From an uncultured Treponema sp. (GTDB lineage: Bacteria > Spirochaetota > Spirochaetia > Treponematales > Treponemataceae): a stretch of DNA of 39,837 nucleotides. The position numbers and the translations under genes were made by a program. The stretch is from the NCBI GenBank assembly GCA_905233535.1, contig CAJOEO010000016.1:1-39837 (forward strand), read 5' to 3'. A model generated the notes under the pieces. It saw only the letters and a program-made list of their open reading frames with translations, ran no database searches and was not told where the DNA came from. Positions 15,443 through 22,666 of this stretch are shown here, one piece after another (positions within the stretch are counted from its first letter, which is position 1; each line of letters begins with the position of its first letter).

Positions 15443-16506
15443 TCAGACTTTTTTGTTTTGCGACAAGTTTTTGCTCGCTTCTTTGAGAAATTCGCCTGCG
15501 ATTTGGATAACGGCTTTGCGGGTTTCGTCGTCTAGCGACTTGAACGCCACAATCATCGCGGCGGACGAGCGGAGCGAATCGGCGTGGAGCGCGCTCAGAC
15601 TGCCGTTTTTTGTTGCGCCGATTACGCTGAAAACCACGTGCGCGAAAAATATTCGCTTTTTTCGTCGAGCGATTCCTTGAAAACGAACGAAGCACCCCGC
15701 ACCGCCCAAGTGAATGGGTCGTGTTGCATCAAAAATTGCCCAGAACTTTCGACCACATTGAATTCCTCAAAATGCTCAAAAAGTTGACCCACAATCGAAA
15801 ACTGCGGAAAAAACGACTTTACGAGCGGACGCAATTTTTCAAATTCGGAAGACGAAAGTTTTTCGCGGGAAAATCCTGGTCCGTCAAAATTGTAGATTCT
15901 CTTGATTTTTGAAAAATTTTCCGCAGAAAGTTCCGAAACCGAAAAAATCGCAAGATTTCCGCCTTTTGAATGTCCACCAACAAAAATCTCGTCGGGTGTT
16001 TTTAACGCGTTTAAAAAGGAAGAAAGATAGTTCGCCGCGTCGATTTGCGCCAAAACTTTGTCTTTGAACGCAAGATTGAAATCCTCTTTCCAGCCCACAA
16101 TCGTGTCGTCAGTGCCACGAAATGCGACAAAATGCTTGCCGTCAAACGAAAAAACGAGCGCGCAAAATTGTTCTTCCGCGCCGTCGTCGAATTTGTCCAC
16201 AAAACCCGAAAGTTCCACGCTCGAAAAACGAACGGACTTTGCAGCCGCCTCAAGCAAATCCACGGAAAGCGGATTTATGACGAGTCCCACGTTCTTCCGC
16301 TCAGAAAAATTTTGCGACGAACGGAATTTTTCCCAAGCGTCCGCGATTTTTGTTTTTTCGGCAAAATCCGCCGAAACGATTTCGCCAAAATTCAAATACG
16401 AAAGTTGCGTGAAAATCAGCGCGTCCACGTCGTTGAATCCGTCCGTCAAAAGCGGAATGTCCCCGCGCCAAGCGATGTAATCAAGAATCGTGTCGATTTT
16501 TTCCAT
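15443..16506 (-). pseudogene. Mbeg1-like/DUF2974 alpha/beta hydrolase with a single-base frameshift near the C-terminus
   Basis: The first 290 codons (16506 to about 15640, Shine-Dalgarno TGAGGA) encode a lipase-like alpha/beta hydrolase: LVFSFDGKHFVAFRGTDDT and the nucleophile elbow GGHSKGGNLA near residue 173. The opening MEKIDTILDYIAWRGDIPL is typical of the DUF2974 (Mbeg1-like) family. After SEYFS the frame ends in TWFSA and stop. The minus-1 frame carries the rest, AHVVFSVIGATKNGSL...SLDDETRKAVIQIAGEFLKE, ending at 15443. Restoring one T in the TTTTT run at about 15650 joins the two parts smoothly. It may be a recent mutation, a sequencing error or slippage at the run. The hydrolase core is intact, so a truncated protein might still work. 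Confidence 0.7.
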
Positions 16507-16569
16507 AATTTTCCTCAGATTTTAATTTAAAATTGCAGAATCATATCATCGTACATTACAGTAAGAAGC

Positions 16570-16604
16570 ATTGTACTAGAAAAACTGCGTCTTTTTAGTA
16601 CAAT
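16570..16604. repeat. Inverted repeat between two minus-strand genes
   Basis: ATTGTACTA and TAGTACAAT (9 bp, perfect) enclose 17 bases, with further A/T pairing inside. It lies just after the stop of the gene at 16606-16950 and before the hydrolase gene. There is no T tract on the minus strand, so an operator is as likely as a terminator. Confidence 0.45.
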
Positions 16605-16605
16605 A

Positions 16606-16950
16606 TCATAAAAAAAGCGCGAAAGTTGCGTATTTATGCCCAAAATGTTCATATAATTCCTTGTAGCCATACGCCGTTGGCGTTATATTTTTGTTCAGCC
16701 GCGCAATATGCCCGTTTTTTTTCACGAGATTTTTTGAAACGATTTTTGCGTTTTTGAAAATCAATTTTCGATTCAAATTTTCGAGAAAATCAAAAACGAC
16801 ATTTTTGTTTTCCTCTTGAATTTTTATAGTCGCGTCGTGCAAACCTTCAAAGATTTTGTAACGCTCGTCAAAAATCCGCTCGTCTGGAATGTCCAAAAAA
16901 ATGTATTTTAGAATCTTGGATTTTTTTATGTTGCCGAAAGTCAAAATCAT
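16606..16950 (-). CDS. Small protein of unknown function
   Basis: The ATG at 16950 follows GGAG at good spacing, giving 114 residues; the ORF-track start is 15 codons longer without such support. The sequence is basic and rich in Lys, Ile, Phe and Asn (MILTFGNIKKSKILKYIF at the start, then KNVVFDFLENLNRKLIF), with a C-terminal TAYGYKELYEHFGHKY. I see no known motif. It is flanked by an inverted repeat and a MITE-like element and looks like an accessory gene. Confidence 0.5.
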   Translation of the reverse strand: MILTFGNIKKSKILKYIFLDIPDERIFDERYKIFEGLHDATIKIQEENKNVVFDFLENLNRKLIFKNAKIVSKNLVKKNGHIARLNKNITPTAYGYKELYEHFGHKYATFALFL

Positions 16951-17032
16951 TTTTTCTCCAAAAATCGAATTTTTGTCATTTTTGAATTCGCTCAATCAGC
17001 GCAGATTCTGAAACTGTTTTAGAATTAAGAGA

Positions 17033-17118
17033 TGTTACGAAATGTATGCTTTAAGAAGTTCGTTGAGTGAAGTCGAAACGAAAATGACAAACGATTTTTC
17101 AGCATACTTTCTGTAACA
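17033..17118. mobile_element. 86-bp MITE-like element with the REP core inside
   Basis: The ends TGTTACGAAATGTATGCT (17033-17050) and AGCATACTTTCTGTAACA (17101-17118) are inverted repeats matching at 15 of 18 positions. Inside is GTTGAGTGAAGTCGAAAC, the core of the dispersed REP-like palindromes. There is no coding capacity. It lies between a minus-strand start and a minus-strand stop and may be the full-length form from which shorter copies derive. Confidence 0.6.
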
Positions 17119-17128
17119 CCACCCGAAT

Positions 17129-17644
17129 TCAAATGCGTTTTTGCAAAAGAAAATCCGTCTGCGCGTCCGTTCCAAGCACGAATGTGTGCGCGCCGAACTT
17201 TGAAAATCCAAGATGCGCGTAGAATTTTTTTGCGTTTTCGTTGTGTTCCCACACGCCGAGCCAAAGCCGCGAAAGCCCCTGCTTTCTTGCCTCTTCCTCC
17301 GCTTCTTGAATGAGCGCGCTTCCGAGGTGTTTTCCTTTGTGCGCTTTTAAAACGTAAAGCCGCTGGATTTCAAGCGAATCTTCTCCCTGCCTCTCGGTTT
17401 GCGCGTCGTGGACGTTTAATTTTGCGTAGGCGGCTGGAAAATCGCCGCAAAACGCGATAAAAAAAACAGAATTCTTTGCAGAAATCTCCGATTCAACTTG
17501 CGGAATATTGAAATTCTCGCTCAGATATTTTTCCATATCTTCGGCACTGTTTGTGTCCGCAAAAGTTTCAAAAAAAGTCTGCTTTCCCAAGTCCGCGATT
17601 GTCTGCGCGTCGTTTTTTTCCGCGCGTTTAATTTTGATTTCCAT
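17129..17644 (-). CDS. GNAT-family N-acetyltransferase
   Basis: The protein has 171 residues from the ATG at 17644 (behind GGAGAG; the track start at 17656 is a TTG inside this region). The N-terminus IKIKRAEKNDAQTIADLGKQTF is a standard GNAT opening. The acetyl-CoA loop is at LYVLKAHKGKHLGSALIQEAE, and LGVWEHNENAKKFYAHLGF is the C-terminal motif. The pattern resembles PaiA-type acetyltransferases, which act on polyamines, but the substrate cannot be deduced. Confidence 0.88.
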   Translation of the reverse strand: MEIKIKRAEKNDAQTIADLGKQTFFETFADTNSAEDMEKYLSENFNIPQVESEISAKNSVFFIAFCGDFPAAYAKLNVHDAQTERQGEDSLEIQRLYVLKAHKGKHLGSALIQEAEEEARKQGLSRLWLGVWEHNENAKKFYAHLGFSKFGAHTFVLGTDAQTDFLLQKRI

Positions 17645-17746
17645 TTTGCTCTCCAAATCAGCGTTTTCAATATTTTATAATCGAGATGTTGAATCCTCAA
17701 ATGCTTTCTTTTCGTGATATGATGAACACAATTAAAGGAGAAAAAA

Positions 17747-17962
17747 ATGCTTGTAGTATCTTATGCCGATTTTTTTGCGAATCCTGCCCAATACAAGAAC
17801 GAAGCCGCCGTTTCTGGACTAAAAATTCTGCCAGAGAAAAAACAAAAGAAAATTTCCCGCAAAGTACAGGAAAAGCTGGATGCCCTAAATGCAATCGTCG
17901 GAATTATTCCGCATGAAGTAGATGCAGAAGTATTATTGGAAGAACGCAGAATGTCAAAATGA
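17747..17962 (+). CDS. Antitoxin of a VapBC-type pair
   Basis: The protein has 71 residues, with Shine-Dalgarno AGGAG. It opens LVVSYADFFANPAQYKNEA, like Phd-type antitoxins (x-V-x-x-x-x-F-x-x-N-P-x-x-Y). A basic middle and an acidic tail (VDAEVLLEERRMSK) follow; such tails wrap around the toxin. The stop overlaps the toxin ATG by four bases (ATGA). Antitoxins of this type usually repress their own operon. Confidence 0.75.
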   Translation: MLVVSYADFFANPAQYKNEAAVSGLKILPEKKQKKISRKVQEKLDALNAIVGIIPHEVDAEVLLEERRMSK

Positions 17963-18372
17963 AGGTTCTAATAGACACAAATGTCATCATCGACATAATA
18001 AACAATAGAAGCCAATTCGTGCAGGATTCACTGTCTGCGCTGCAGCTTGTGCTGAAAGAGCATAATGCGTGCATATCGACAACGACGATTACCGATGTTG
18101 TCTACATAACAAAAAAGGCATTTTCTGATTCAGAAGTCCAGAAAAAAGCACTCTCTGCATTCTTCGAAAAATTGACGATTCTTTCCGTCACCAAGGCGGA
18201 GATAAAAAAGGCGTTCGATTCTCAAATGAACGATTTTGAAGATGCAGTTCAAGCGTTCTGCGCGGAAAAAGCGGGCGCGAAGCTCATCATAACCAGAAAC
18301 ACAAAGGACTATGCGCTTTCCCCCGTAAATGCAATCACGCCTTCGGATTTTCTGAAAACACGGCGCGAGTAA
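17959..18372 (+). CDS. PIN-domain ribonuclease toxin (VapC family)
   Basis: The protein has 137 residues. The PIN acidic residues are visible: MKVLIDTNVIIDIINNR (Asp6), TTTITDVVYI (middle), and NDFEDAVQAFCAEKAG followed by IITRNTKDYALS (the last two acidic positions). PIN toxins cut RNA, often initiator tRNA or rRNA, when the antitoxin is lost. It overlaps its antitoxin by four bases and appears intact, unlike the PIN stub at 7.5 kb. Confidence 0.88.
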   Translation: MKVLIDTNVIIDIINNRSQFVQDSLSALQLVLKEHNACISTTTITDVVYITKKAFSDSEVQKKALSAFFEKLTILSVTKAEIKKAFDSQMNDFEDAVQAFCAEKAGAKLIITRNTKDYALSPVNAITPSDFLKTRRE

Positions 18373-18660
18373 TGAAAAACGCAAAAATCGCCGTCCTCGA
18401 TTTGATTCGCAAATATATGTAGTTTTTTCGCTTCCGAAATTTTACGAACCGCATTTTCCGCAATTCGTAAAATTTGGCGAATCAAACGAAAATCTGAAAA
18501 TCGTCTTTGAAAAAATCCATAGAAAATCAAAAAATCGAATTTGGTCAATTCAAAAAAGACTTAAAATGTGCAAAAACTGACGGTCTTTCGGAACTGCAAA
18601 TTGCCCACATTCAGACAATCATCGACGATATTGTGGAAATTAAAGTTGCAACCAAATAAA
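18373..18660 (+). pseudogene. Decayed gene remnant downstream of vapC
   Basis: Short open pieces lie in different frames. One piece (MKNAKIAVLDLIRKYM then stop) overlaps the vapC stop as TAATGA. A second includes LPKFYEPHFPQFVKFGES, and a third ends SELQIAHIQTIIDDIVEIKVATK at a stop near 18658. The composition looks coding but no frame is open throughout. I do not recognise the ancestor. Inside it, AAATTTTACGAA and TTCGTAAAATTT (18437-18475) form a 12-bp hairpin around 15 bases. Confidence 0.4.
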
Positions 18661-18667
18661 AAAAATC

Positions 18668-18711
18668 GCCCGCTCCTCCAACCACCGAAGAAGCGGGCAT
18701 CTTCGGTGGTT
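18668..18711. terminator. Hairpin with pseudoknot potential, REP-related
   Basis: AACCACCGAAGA (18680-18691) and TCTTCGGTGGTT (18700-18711) make a 12-bp stem with an 8-base loop. The loop AGCGGGC is complementary to GCCCGCT at 18668-18674, so an H-type pseudoknot is possible, or a switch between two hairpins. The 3' side continues into GGTTTCGAC, the REP core. No T tract follows, so terminator function is uncertain. Confidence 0.45.
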
Positions 18712-18745
18712 TCGACTCCGTCTGGGTGACCGAGCTATAAATCGT

Positions 18746-18774
18746 TTTACAAATCGTACTCATTATAGTATTAT
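18746..18774 (+). promoter_or_regulatory. Promoter of the relBE-like pair
   Basis: TTTACA, a 17-base spacer and TATTAT, with GAGG before the ATG at 18794. Confidence 0.55.
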
Positions 18775-18793
18775 TTGTCATTCGAGGTATGAT

Positions 18794-19051
18794 ATGGATA
18801 TCAAAATCACTGCGAACGATTTGAAAGTAAAGGGCGTAACGCTCATTGATTCTGTTGTTGATGAAAACGAAAGCGCAATTATCACAGTTCACGGAAAAGA
18901 AAAATATGTCGTTCTTAAAATTGCCGATTACAACCGAATGAGAGAACTGGAACTTGAGGAAGCGATTCAAGAATCAAAAGCGGATATTGCCGCAGGAAGA
19001 TTTCATACAGACGGAATCGATGCGCATTTGAAGCGGGTTTGTGATGTTTAA
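18794..19051 (+). CDS. Phd/YefM- or RelB-like antitoxin
   Basis: The protein has 85 residues. The N-terminal half (ITANDLKVKGVTLIDSVVDENESAIITVHGKEKYVVLKIADY) has the form of Phd/YefM antitoxins (a conserved region ending in a V-V-L-x-x-x-D-Y-type block), which bind DNA as dimers and autoregulate. The C-terminal half is acidic (ELELEEAIQESKADIAAG) and would hold the toxin. It overlaps the toxin gene by eight bases. The promoter with good boxes is at 18746-18774. Confidence 0.75.
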   Translation: MDIKITANDLKVKGVTLIDSVVDENESAIITVHGKEKYVVLKIADYNRMRELELEEAIQESKADIAAGRFHTDGIDAHLKRVCDV

Positions 19052-19313
19052 GATAATTTTCACCGATTCCTACGAGAAGCGCGTCAAAAAATTCCTCAAA
19101 AAGCATCCCGACTTGCTCGGTTTATACGAAAAGACTCTAAAACTAATGGAACTCAATCCATATCACCCATCACTAAGGCTTCACAAATTCTCGGAATTAT
19201 TTTCGGTTTCGATAAATATGCAGTACAGAATCTCGATTGACTTCAAGCTTGAGAACGACACGATAACGCCGATTGACATAGGCGACCACAAGCAGATTTA
19301 CGGAAAAGAATAA
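19044..19313 (+). CDS. RelE/ParE-superfamily toxin
   Basis: The protein has 89 residues from the ATG at 19044; a GTG one codon earlier is also possible. MFKIIFTDSYEKRVKKFLKKHPDL is the typical first strand and helix, and LRLHKFSELFSVSINMQYRISIDF and the ending PIDIGDHKQIY fit the sheet of RelE-like mRNA interferases. The final HKQIY often carries the catalytic or structural tail. It is co-translated with its antitoxin. The target could be ribosome-bound mRNA (RelE) or gyrase (ParE); RelE is favoured. Confidence 0.8.
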   Translation: MFKIIFTDSYEKRVKKFLKKHPDLLGLYEKTLKLMELNPYHPSLRLHKFSELFSVSINMQYRISIDFKLENDTITPIDIGDHKQIYGKE

Positions 19314-19364
19314 AAACCGCCTTCTCAAATCCAAAATCGAAAAAGAGCAAGATTTATTTCTTGA

Positions 19365-19604
19365 AAAATCGCTGTGTGTTCCCGTGTTGACCAAAGTCAG
19401 AACAAGGATTTTCTTGTTCTCTTTTTCATCAAACTCTTTCAAATACAACAATAACCAGTCAGGCTGAATATGACATTCCCAAACATCTTTAAAATTTCCG
19501 ACAAGTTGATGATTGTGGAATTTTTCTTCAAGTACTTCGTTTTTCATCAATTTGCCGATAACTTCTTCCAGTAATGAAATGTCCAGACCGCGTTTTTCAG
19601 ACAT
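19365..19604 (-). pseudogene. YafQ-type mRNA interferase lacking its N-terminal strand
   Basis: EKRGLDISLLEEVIGKLM, ECHIQPDWLLLY and NTGTHSDF are signatures of YafQ toxins, including the His, Asp and final His/Phe positions used in catalysis. The usual first ~15 residues (strand and F-K-K-D-L-type helix start) are missing: the ATG at 19604 sits inside the helix and is preceded at once by an in-frame TGA. At the C-terminus the family normally stops after THSDLF, but this frame runs on over the relE gene to 19197. Both ends are abnormal and there is no antitoxin beside it, so it is most likely a remnant. Confidence 0.65.
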
Positions 19605-19620
19605 TCAAAAACGATTTGCC

Positions 19621-19755
19621 CTACAAGATACAAAACATTGTATTTTTTGATTTTTCCCATCGGTCAATTAATTCTTTTTTATGCATTTCTGCCCAAGCAA
19701 GAATCAATTTCAATTTGCTCGCAAGGAAAAGACCTTGCAAAAATAAATTGATTAT
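19621..19755 (-). pseudogene. 3' fragment of a DUF4160-like TA-associated gene
   Basis: A minus-strand frame without a start reads ASKLKLILAWAEMHKKELIDRWEKS and stops at 19621. This resembles the C-terminal block of DUF4160 proteins (K-L-x-L-A-W-x-E-x-H-x-x-E-L-x-x-x-W-E), which pair with DUF2442 proteins in presumed TA modules. It ends 16 bases before the truncated yafQ, as if two TA cassettes had been joined by deletion. The rest of the 19314-19870 gap contains only these remnants and the gdhA terminator. Confidence 0.5.
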
Positions 19756-19797
19756 ATCACAAATGATTTTTTAAAAGAAATCGCCCGAAAATAAAAA

Positions 19798-19835
19798 ACA
19801 CCCGCAAGATTCGCAAAAATCGTGCGGGTGTTTTT
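19798..19835. terminator. Bidirectional intrinsic terminator after gdhA
   Basis: CACCCGCA/TGCGGGTG with ATT/AAT pairing inside the loop and T tracts on both sides (six T on the gdhA side). Confidence 0.85.
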
Positions 19836-19874
19836 AGCGGCTTTGACTCTGCGCTCAGCCGCCGAATTATGAAA

Positions 19875-21245
19875 TCAGACCAAGCCTTGAGCCATCATTG
19901 CGCGGGCAACCTTCAAGAAGCCGTAGATGTTCGCGCCCGAAACATAGTCAACGGTCGCGCTCGGCGCGTATTTTTTCGCTGTCGCGTAAGCGTTGTCGTG
20001 AATGTTCGTCATAATCTGCTTGAGTTTCGCGTCAACTTCCTCGCGAGTCCACGAAAGCCGCTCCGAGTTTTGCGACATTTCAAGTCCAGAAACCGCAACG
20101 CCGCCAGCGTTCGACGCTTTGCCCGGCGCAAAAAGAACGCCTTTCGACTGTAGATAAGCGATTGCGTCCGCGCGTGTCGGCATATTCGCGCCCTCGGCAA
20201 CGAGTTTCACGCCGTTCGCAACGAGTTTTTCCGCATCTTCCATATAGATTTCGTCCTGCGTTGCACACGGGAACGCGCAGTCCGCCTTAACTCCCCACGG
20301 TTTTTCGCCTTTGAAGAATTTTGCGTTCGGATATTTTTTGATGTAAGCGTCGATTTTTTCTTTGCGAGCGCGGAATTCCATAACATACGCCAATTTCTCC
20401 GCGTCGATTCCGTCTTCGTCCAAAATGTATCCCGTGGAATCAGAAAGCGTGATGACTTTTCCGCCGAGTTGCGTAACTTTTTCGCAAGCGTACTGCGCAA
20501 CATTTCCGTCGCCAGAGATGATTGCCGTCTTTCCTTTGAAATCCGTTCCCGCCGCTTTGAGCATACATTCCGCAAAATAAATGAGTCCGTAGCCAGTCGC
20601 TTCGGGGCGAATGAGCGAGCCGCCAAAATCCAAGCCTTTGCCCGTAAGAACACCCGTAAATTGATTAGTGATTCTCTTGTACTGACCGAACATATACGCG
20701 ACTTCTTTTCCGCCAACGCCTTTGTCGCCCGCTGGAACGTCAGTGTCCGCGCCGATGTGGCGGTACAATTCTGTAATGAAACTCTGGCAGAATCTCATAA
20801 TTTCGCCGTCAGATTTTCCGTGTCCGTCAAAATCCGAGCCGCCTTTGCCGCCTCCCATTGGAAGAGTTGTGAGCGAGTTTTTGAGAACCTGCTCGAATCC
20901 CAAGAATTTAAGAACGTCAAGACCAACTTCTGGAGAGAATCGCAAGCCTCCTTTGTACGGACCGATTGCGCTGTTGAACTGAACGCGGAATCCGCGGTTG
21001 ACGTGAGGTTTTCCCTGGTCGTCTGTCCACGGCACGCGGAACATAATGATTCGCTCTGGCTCAACGAATCGTTCGAGAACAGCGGTGTTTTCCAATTCTG
21101 GCATCGTGTCCACAACTGGCGAAAGCGTTTCCAAAACAAGACCCGCTGCCTGCAAAAAATGCTCCTGGTCAGCGTAGCGAGTTTTAAGTTCGTCCCAAAC
21201 GCGCTTGCAATAAGCGTTCTTCACATTGAATTCTTTGATTGCCAT
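19875..21245 (-). CDS. gdhA: Glutamate dehydrogenase, probably NADP-specific (hexameric type)
   Basis: GdhA interconverts 2-oxoglutarate plus ammonia and glutamate. The protein has 456 residues, typical of the small hexameric class. GFRVQFNSAIGPYKGGLRF, PMGGGKGGSDFD (with the catalytic Lys), DVPAGDKGVG and SGDGNVAQYACE (dinucleotide fold) are all intact. Ser-Asp follows in the segment after the second strand (TLSDSTGYI), which fits NADP preference. Shine-Dalgarno is AAGGAG. The gene has its own consensus promoter and a terminator-like hairpin in its leader, so expression may be attenuated. Confidence 0.96.
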   Translation of the reverse strand: MAIKEFNVKNAYCKRVWDELKTRYADQEHFLQAAGLVLETLSPVVDTMPELENTAVLERFVEPERIIMFRVPWTDDQGKPHVNRGFRVQFNSAIGPYKGGLRFSPEVGLDVLKFLGFEQVLKNSLTTLPMGGGKGGSDFDGHGKSDGEIMRFCQSFITELYRHIGADTDVPAGDKGVGGKEVAYMFGQYKRITNQFTGVLTGKGLDFGGSLIRPEATGYGLIYFAECMLKAAGTDFKGKTAIISGDGNVAQYACEKVTQLGGKVITLSDSTGYILDEDGIDAEKLAYVMEFRARKEKIDAYIKKYPNAKFFKGEKPWGVKADCAFPCATQDEIYMEDAEKLVANGVKLVAEGANMPTRADAIAYLQSKGVLFAPGKASNAGGVAVSGLEMSQNSERLSWTREEVDAKLKQIMTNIHDNAYATAKKYAPSATVDYVSGANIYGFLKVARAMMAQGLV

Positions 21246-21270
21246 ATTTTTTCTCCTTGTCTTTTGGCAT

Positions 21271-21331
21271 AAAAAAAGGTGTCAAAAACGAACCGACTGT
21301 AAAATTCAATCGATTTATTTTTGACACCTTT
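21271..21331 (-). promoter_or_regulatory. Terminator-like hairpin at the 5' end of the gdhA mRNA (candidate attenuator)
   Basis: In the minus-strand transcript AAAGGTGTCAAAAA (21331-21318) pairs perfectly with TTTTTGACACCTTT (21288-21275) across a 29-base loop, and the right arm runs into a tract of seven T before the Shine-Dalgarno. The loop itself can form CGATTG/CAGTCG. The predicted transcription start is about 21336, so the hairpin begins at the very end of the mRNA. I recognise no riboswitch class. Confidence 0.55.
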
Positions 21332-21342
21332 GTCGAGAAAAG

Positions 21343-21371
21343 AGAGTAGCAAAAACAAAAAAAAATGTCAA
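21343..21371 (-). promoter_or_regulatory. gdhA promoter
   Basis: On the minus strand TTGACA and TACTCT are 17 bases apart. The spacer starts with nine T. Confidence 0.65.
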
Positions 21372-21444
21372 CGCATCGAGCAAGTTTTCAAAAATCTTAG
21401 AAATTCGTACTTTTCGGCAGAAAAATGCAAAACTTTAATTTTAT

Positions 21445-21473
21445 TTGCCAACTCATCTTTTTTCTGCTATTAT
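21445..21473 (+). promoter_or_regulatory. Promoter of the KdgK-like gene
   Basis: TTGCCA, a 17-base spacer and TATTAT. A short leader and AAGGAG precede the ATG at 21506. Confidence 0.6.
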
Positions 21474-21505
21474 TTTTTACATTGTTACATATCTAAGGAG
21501 ATTTT

Positions 21506-22531
21506 ATGGACAAGGTTGTTACTTTCGGCGAGATTATGCTTAGAATTCAGCCAGCGGATTATTATCGCTTTGTGCAGGTCGATTCTATGACTACGACTTT
21601 CGGCGGTGGCGAGGCGAATGTTTCCGTTTCGCTTGCAAACTACGGATTCGATTCGTATTTTGTTACAAAACTTCCAACCCACGAAATCGGTCAGGCGGCG
21701 GTGAATTCGCTTCGCAAATACGGCGTAAACACGGAATTCATTGTTCGCGGTGGTCCTCGCGTTGGTATTTACTACAACGAAAAAGGCGCGTCGCAGCGTG
21801 GTTCAAAATGCATTTACGACCGCGCAGGTTCTTCGATTCAACTTGCAAAACCAGAAGAATTCGACTGGAAGAAGATTCTTGCTGGTGCAAAATGGTTTCA
21901 CATCACTGGAATCACGCCCGCACTTGGACCGAATATGGTTCAGGCTTGCATTGAGGCGTGCAAAGTTGCGCGCGAACTTGGCGTTACGACTTCATGCGAT
22001 TTGAACTACCGCGGAAAGCTTTGGACAAAAGACGAGGCTCGTGCGGCAATGAGCGAAATCTGCAAATACATCGATGTTTGCATTTCCAACGAAGACGACG
22101 CAAACGATGTTTTCGGAATCAAATCTGAAGGAACGGACACAACAAAAGGCGAACTCAACAACGAAGGCTATCTTTCTGTTGCCCGCCAGCTCAAAGAGAA
22201 ATTCGGCTTCAAGAAAGTTGCAATCACGCTCCGCTCGTCAATCAACGCGAACCGCAACGACTGGCAGGCTCTTTTGTACTGCGACGACAAAGACTACGCA
22301 TTCTCAAAGAAATACGAGCTTTGGATTGTTGACCGCGTAGGTGGCGGCGATTCGTTTGGTGGCGGTCTTATCTGCTCTCTTCTTTCTGGAAAGAACACGC
22401 AGGACGCAATCAACTGGGCGGTTGCAGCAAGCGCGCTCAAGCACTCGATTATCGGCGACTACAACATGGTCAGCGCGGACGAGGTGAACAAACTCGCAGG
22501 TGGCGACGGTTCTGGACGAATCCAGCGATAA
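21506..22531 (+). CDS. kdgK: PfkB-family sugar kinase, probably 2-keto-3-deoxygluconate kinase
   Basis: The protein has 341 residues. VVTFGEIMLRIQPADYYRF and TFGGGEANVSVSLANYG form the PfkB N-terminal signature; VDRVGGGDSFGGGLI near residue 275 carries the catalytic Asp and anion hole. FGEIMLR and the GGxxRVGIYY-type segment fit KdgK proteins, which phosphorylate 2-keto-3-deoxygluconate from pectin or alginate breakdown. No other pathway gene is adjacent, so the substrate is inferred. It is divergent from gdhA. Confidence 0.85.
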   Translation: MDKVVTFGEIMLRIQPADYYRFVQVDSMTTTFGGGEANVSVSLANYGFDSYFVTKLPTHEIGQAAVNSLRKYGVNTEFIVRGGPRVGIYYNEKGASQRGSKCIYDRAGSSIQLAKPEEFDWKKILAGAKWFHITGITPALGPNMVQACIEACKVARELGVTTSCDLNYRGKLWTKDEARAAMSEICKYIDVCISNEDDANDVFGIKSEGTDTTKGELNNEGYLSVARQLKEKFGFKKVAITLRSSINANRNDWQALLYCDDKDYAFSKKYELWIVDRVGGGDSFGGGLICSLLSGKNTQDAINWAVAASALKHSIIGDYNMVSADEVNKLAGGDGSGRIQR

Positions 22532-22551
22532 ACGAAAAATTTTCGTGAATC

Positions 22552-22584
22552 AAAAAGACTCGCTTTTTGGCGAGTCTTTTTTGT
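22552..22584 (+). terminator. Intrinsic terminator after the KdgK-like gene
   Basis: AAAGACTCGC/GCGAGTCTTT with a TTTTTG loop, then six T. Confidence 0.9.
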
Positions 22585-22666
22585 TTTTGGGGCTTTGAGA
22601 AAAGTCAATTTGGAAAATCTGCACAAAATTCGTTTTGTTGTGGTATCATCAAAGAGGGGTATTTGT

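Noticed and set aside
19197-19364. C-terminal extension of the YafQ-like frame as real protein
   Set aside because: The YafQ fold is complete at THSDF; the extension lies antisense to the relE-like gene.
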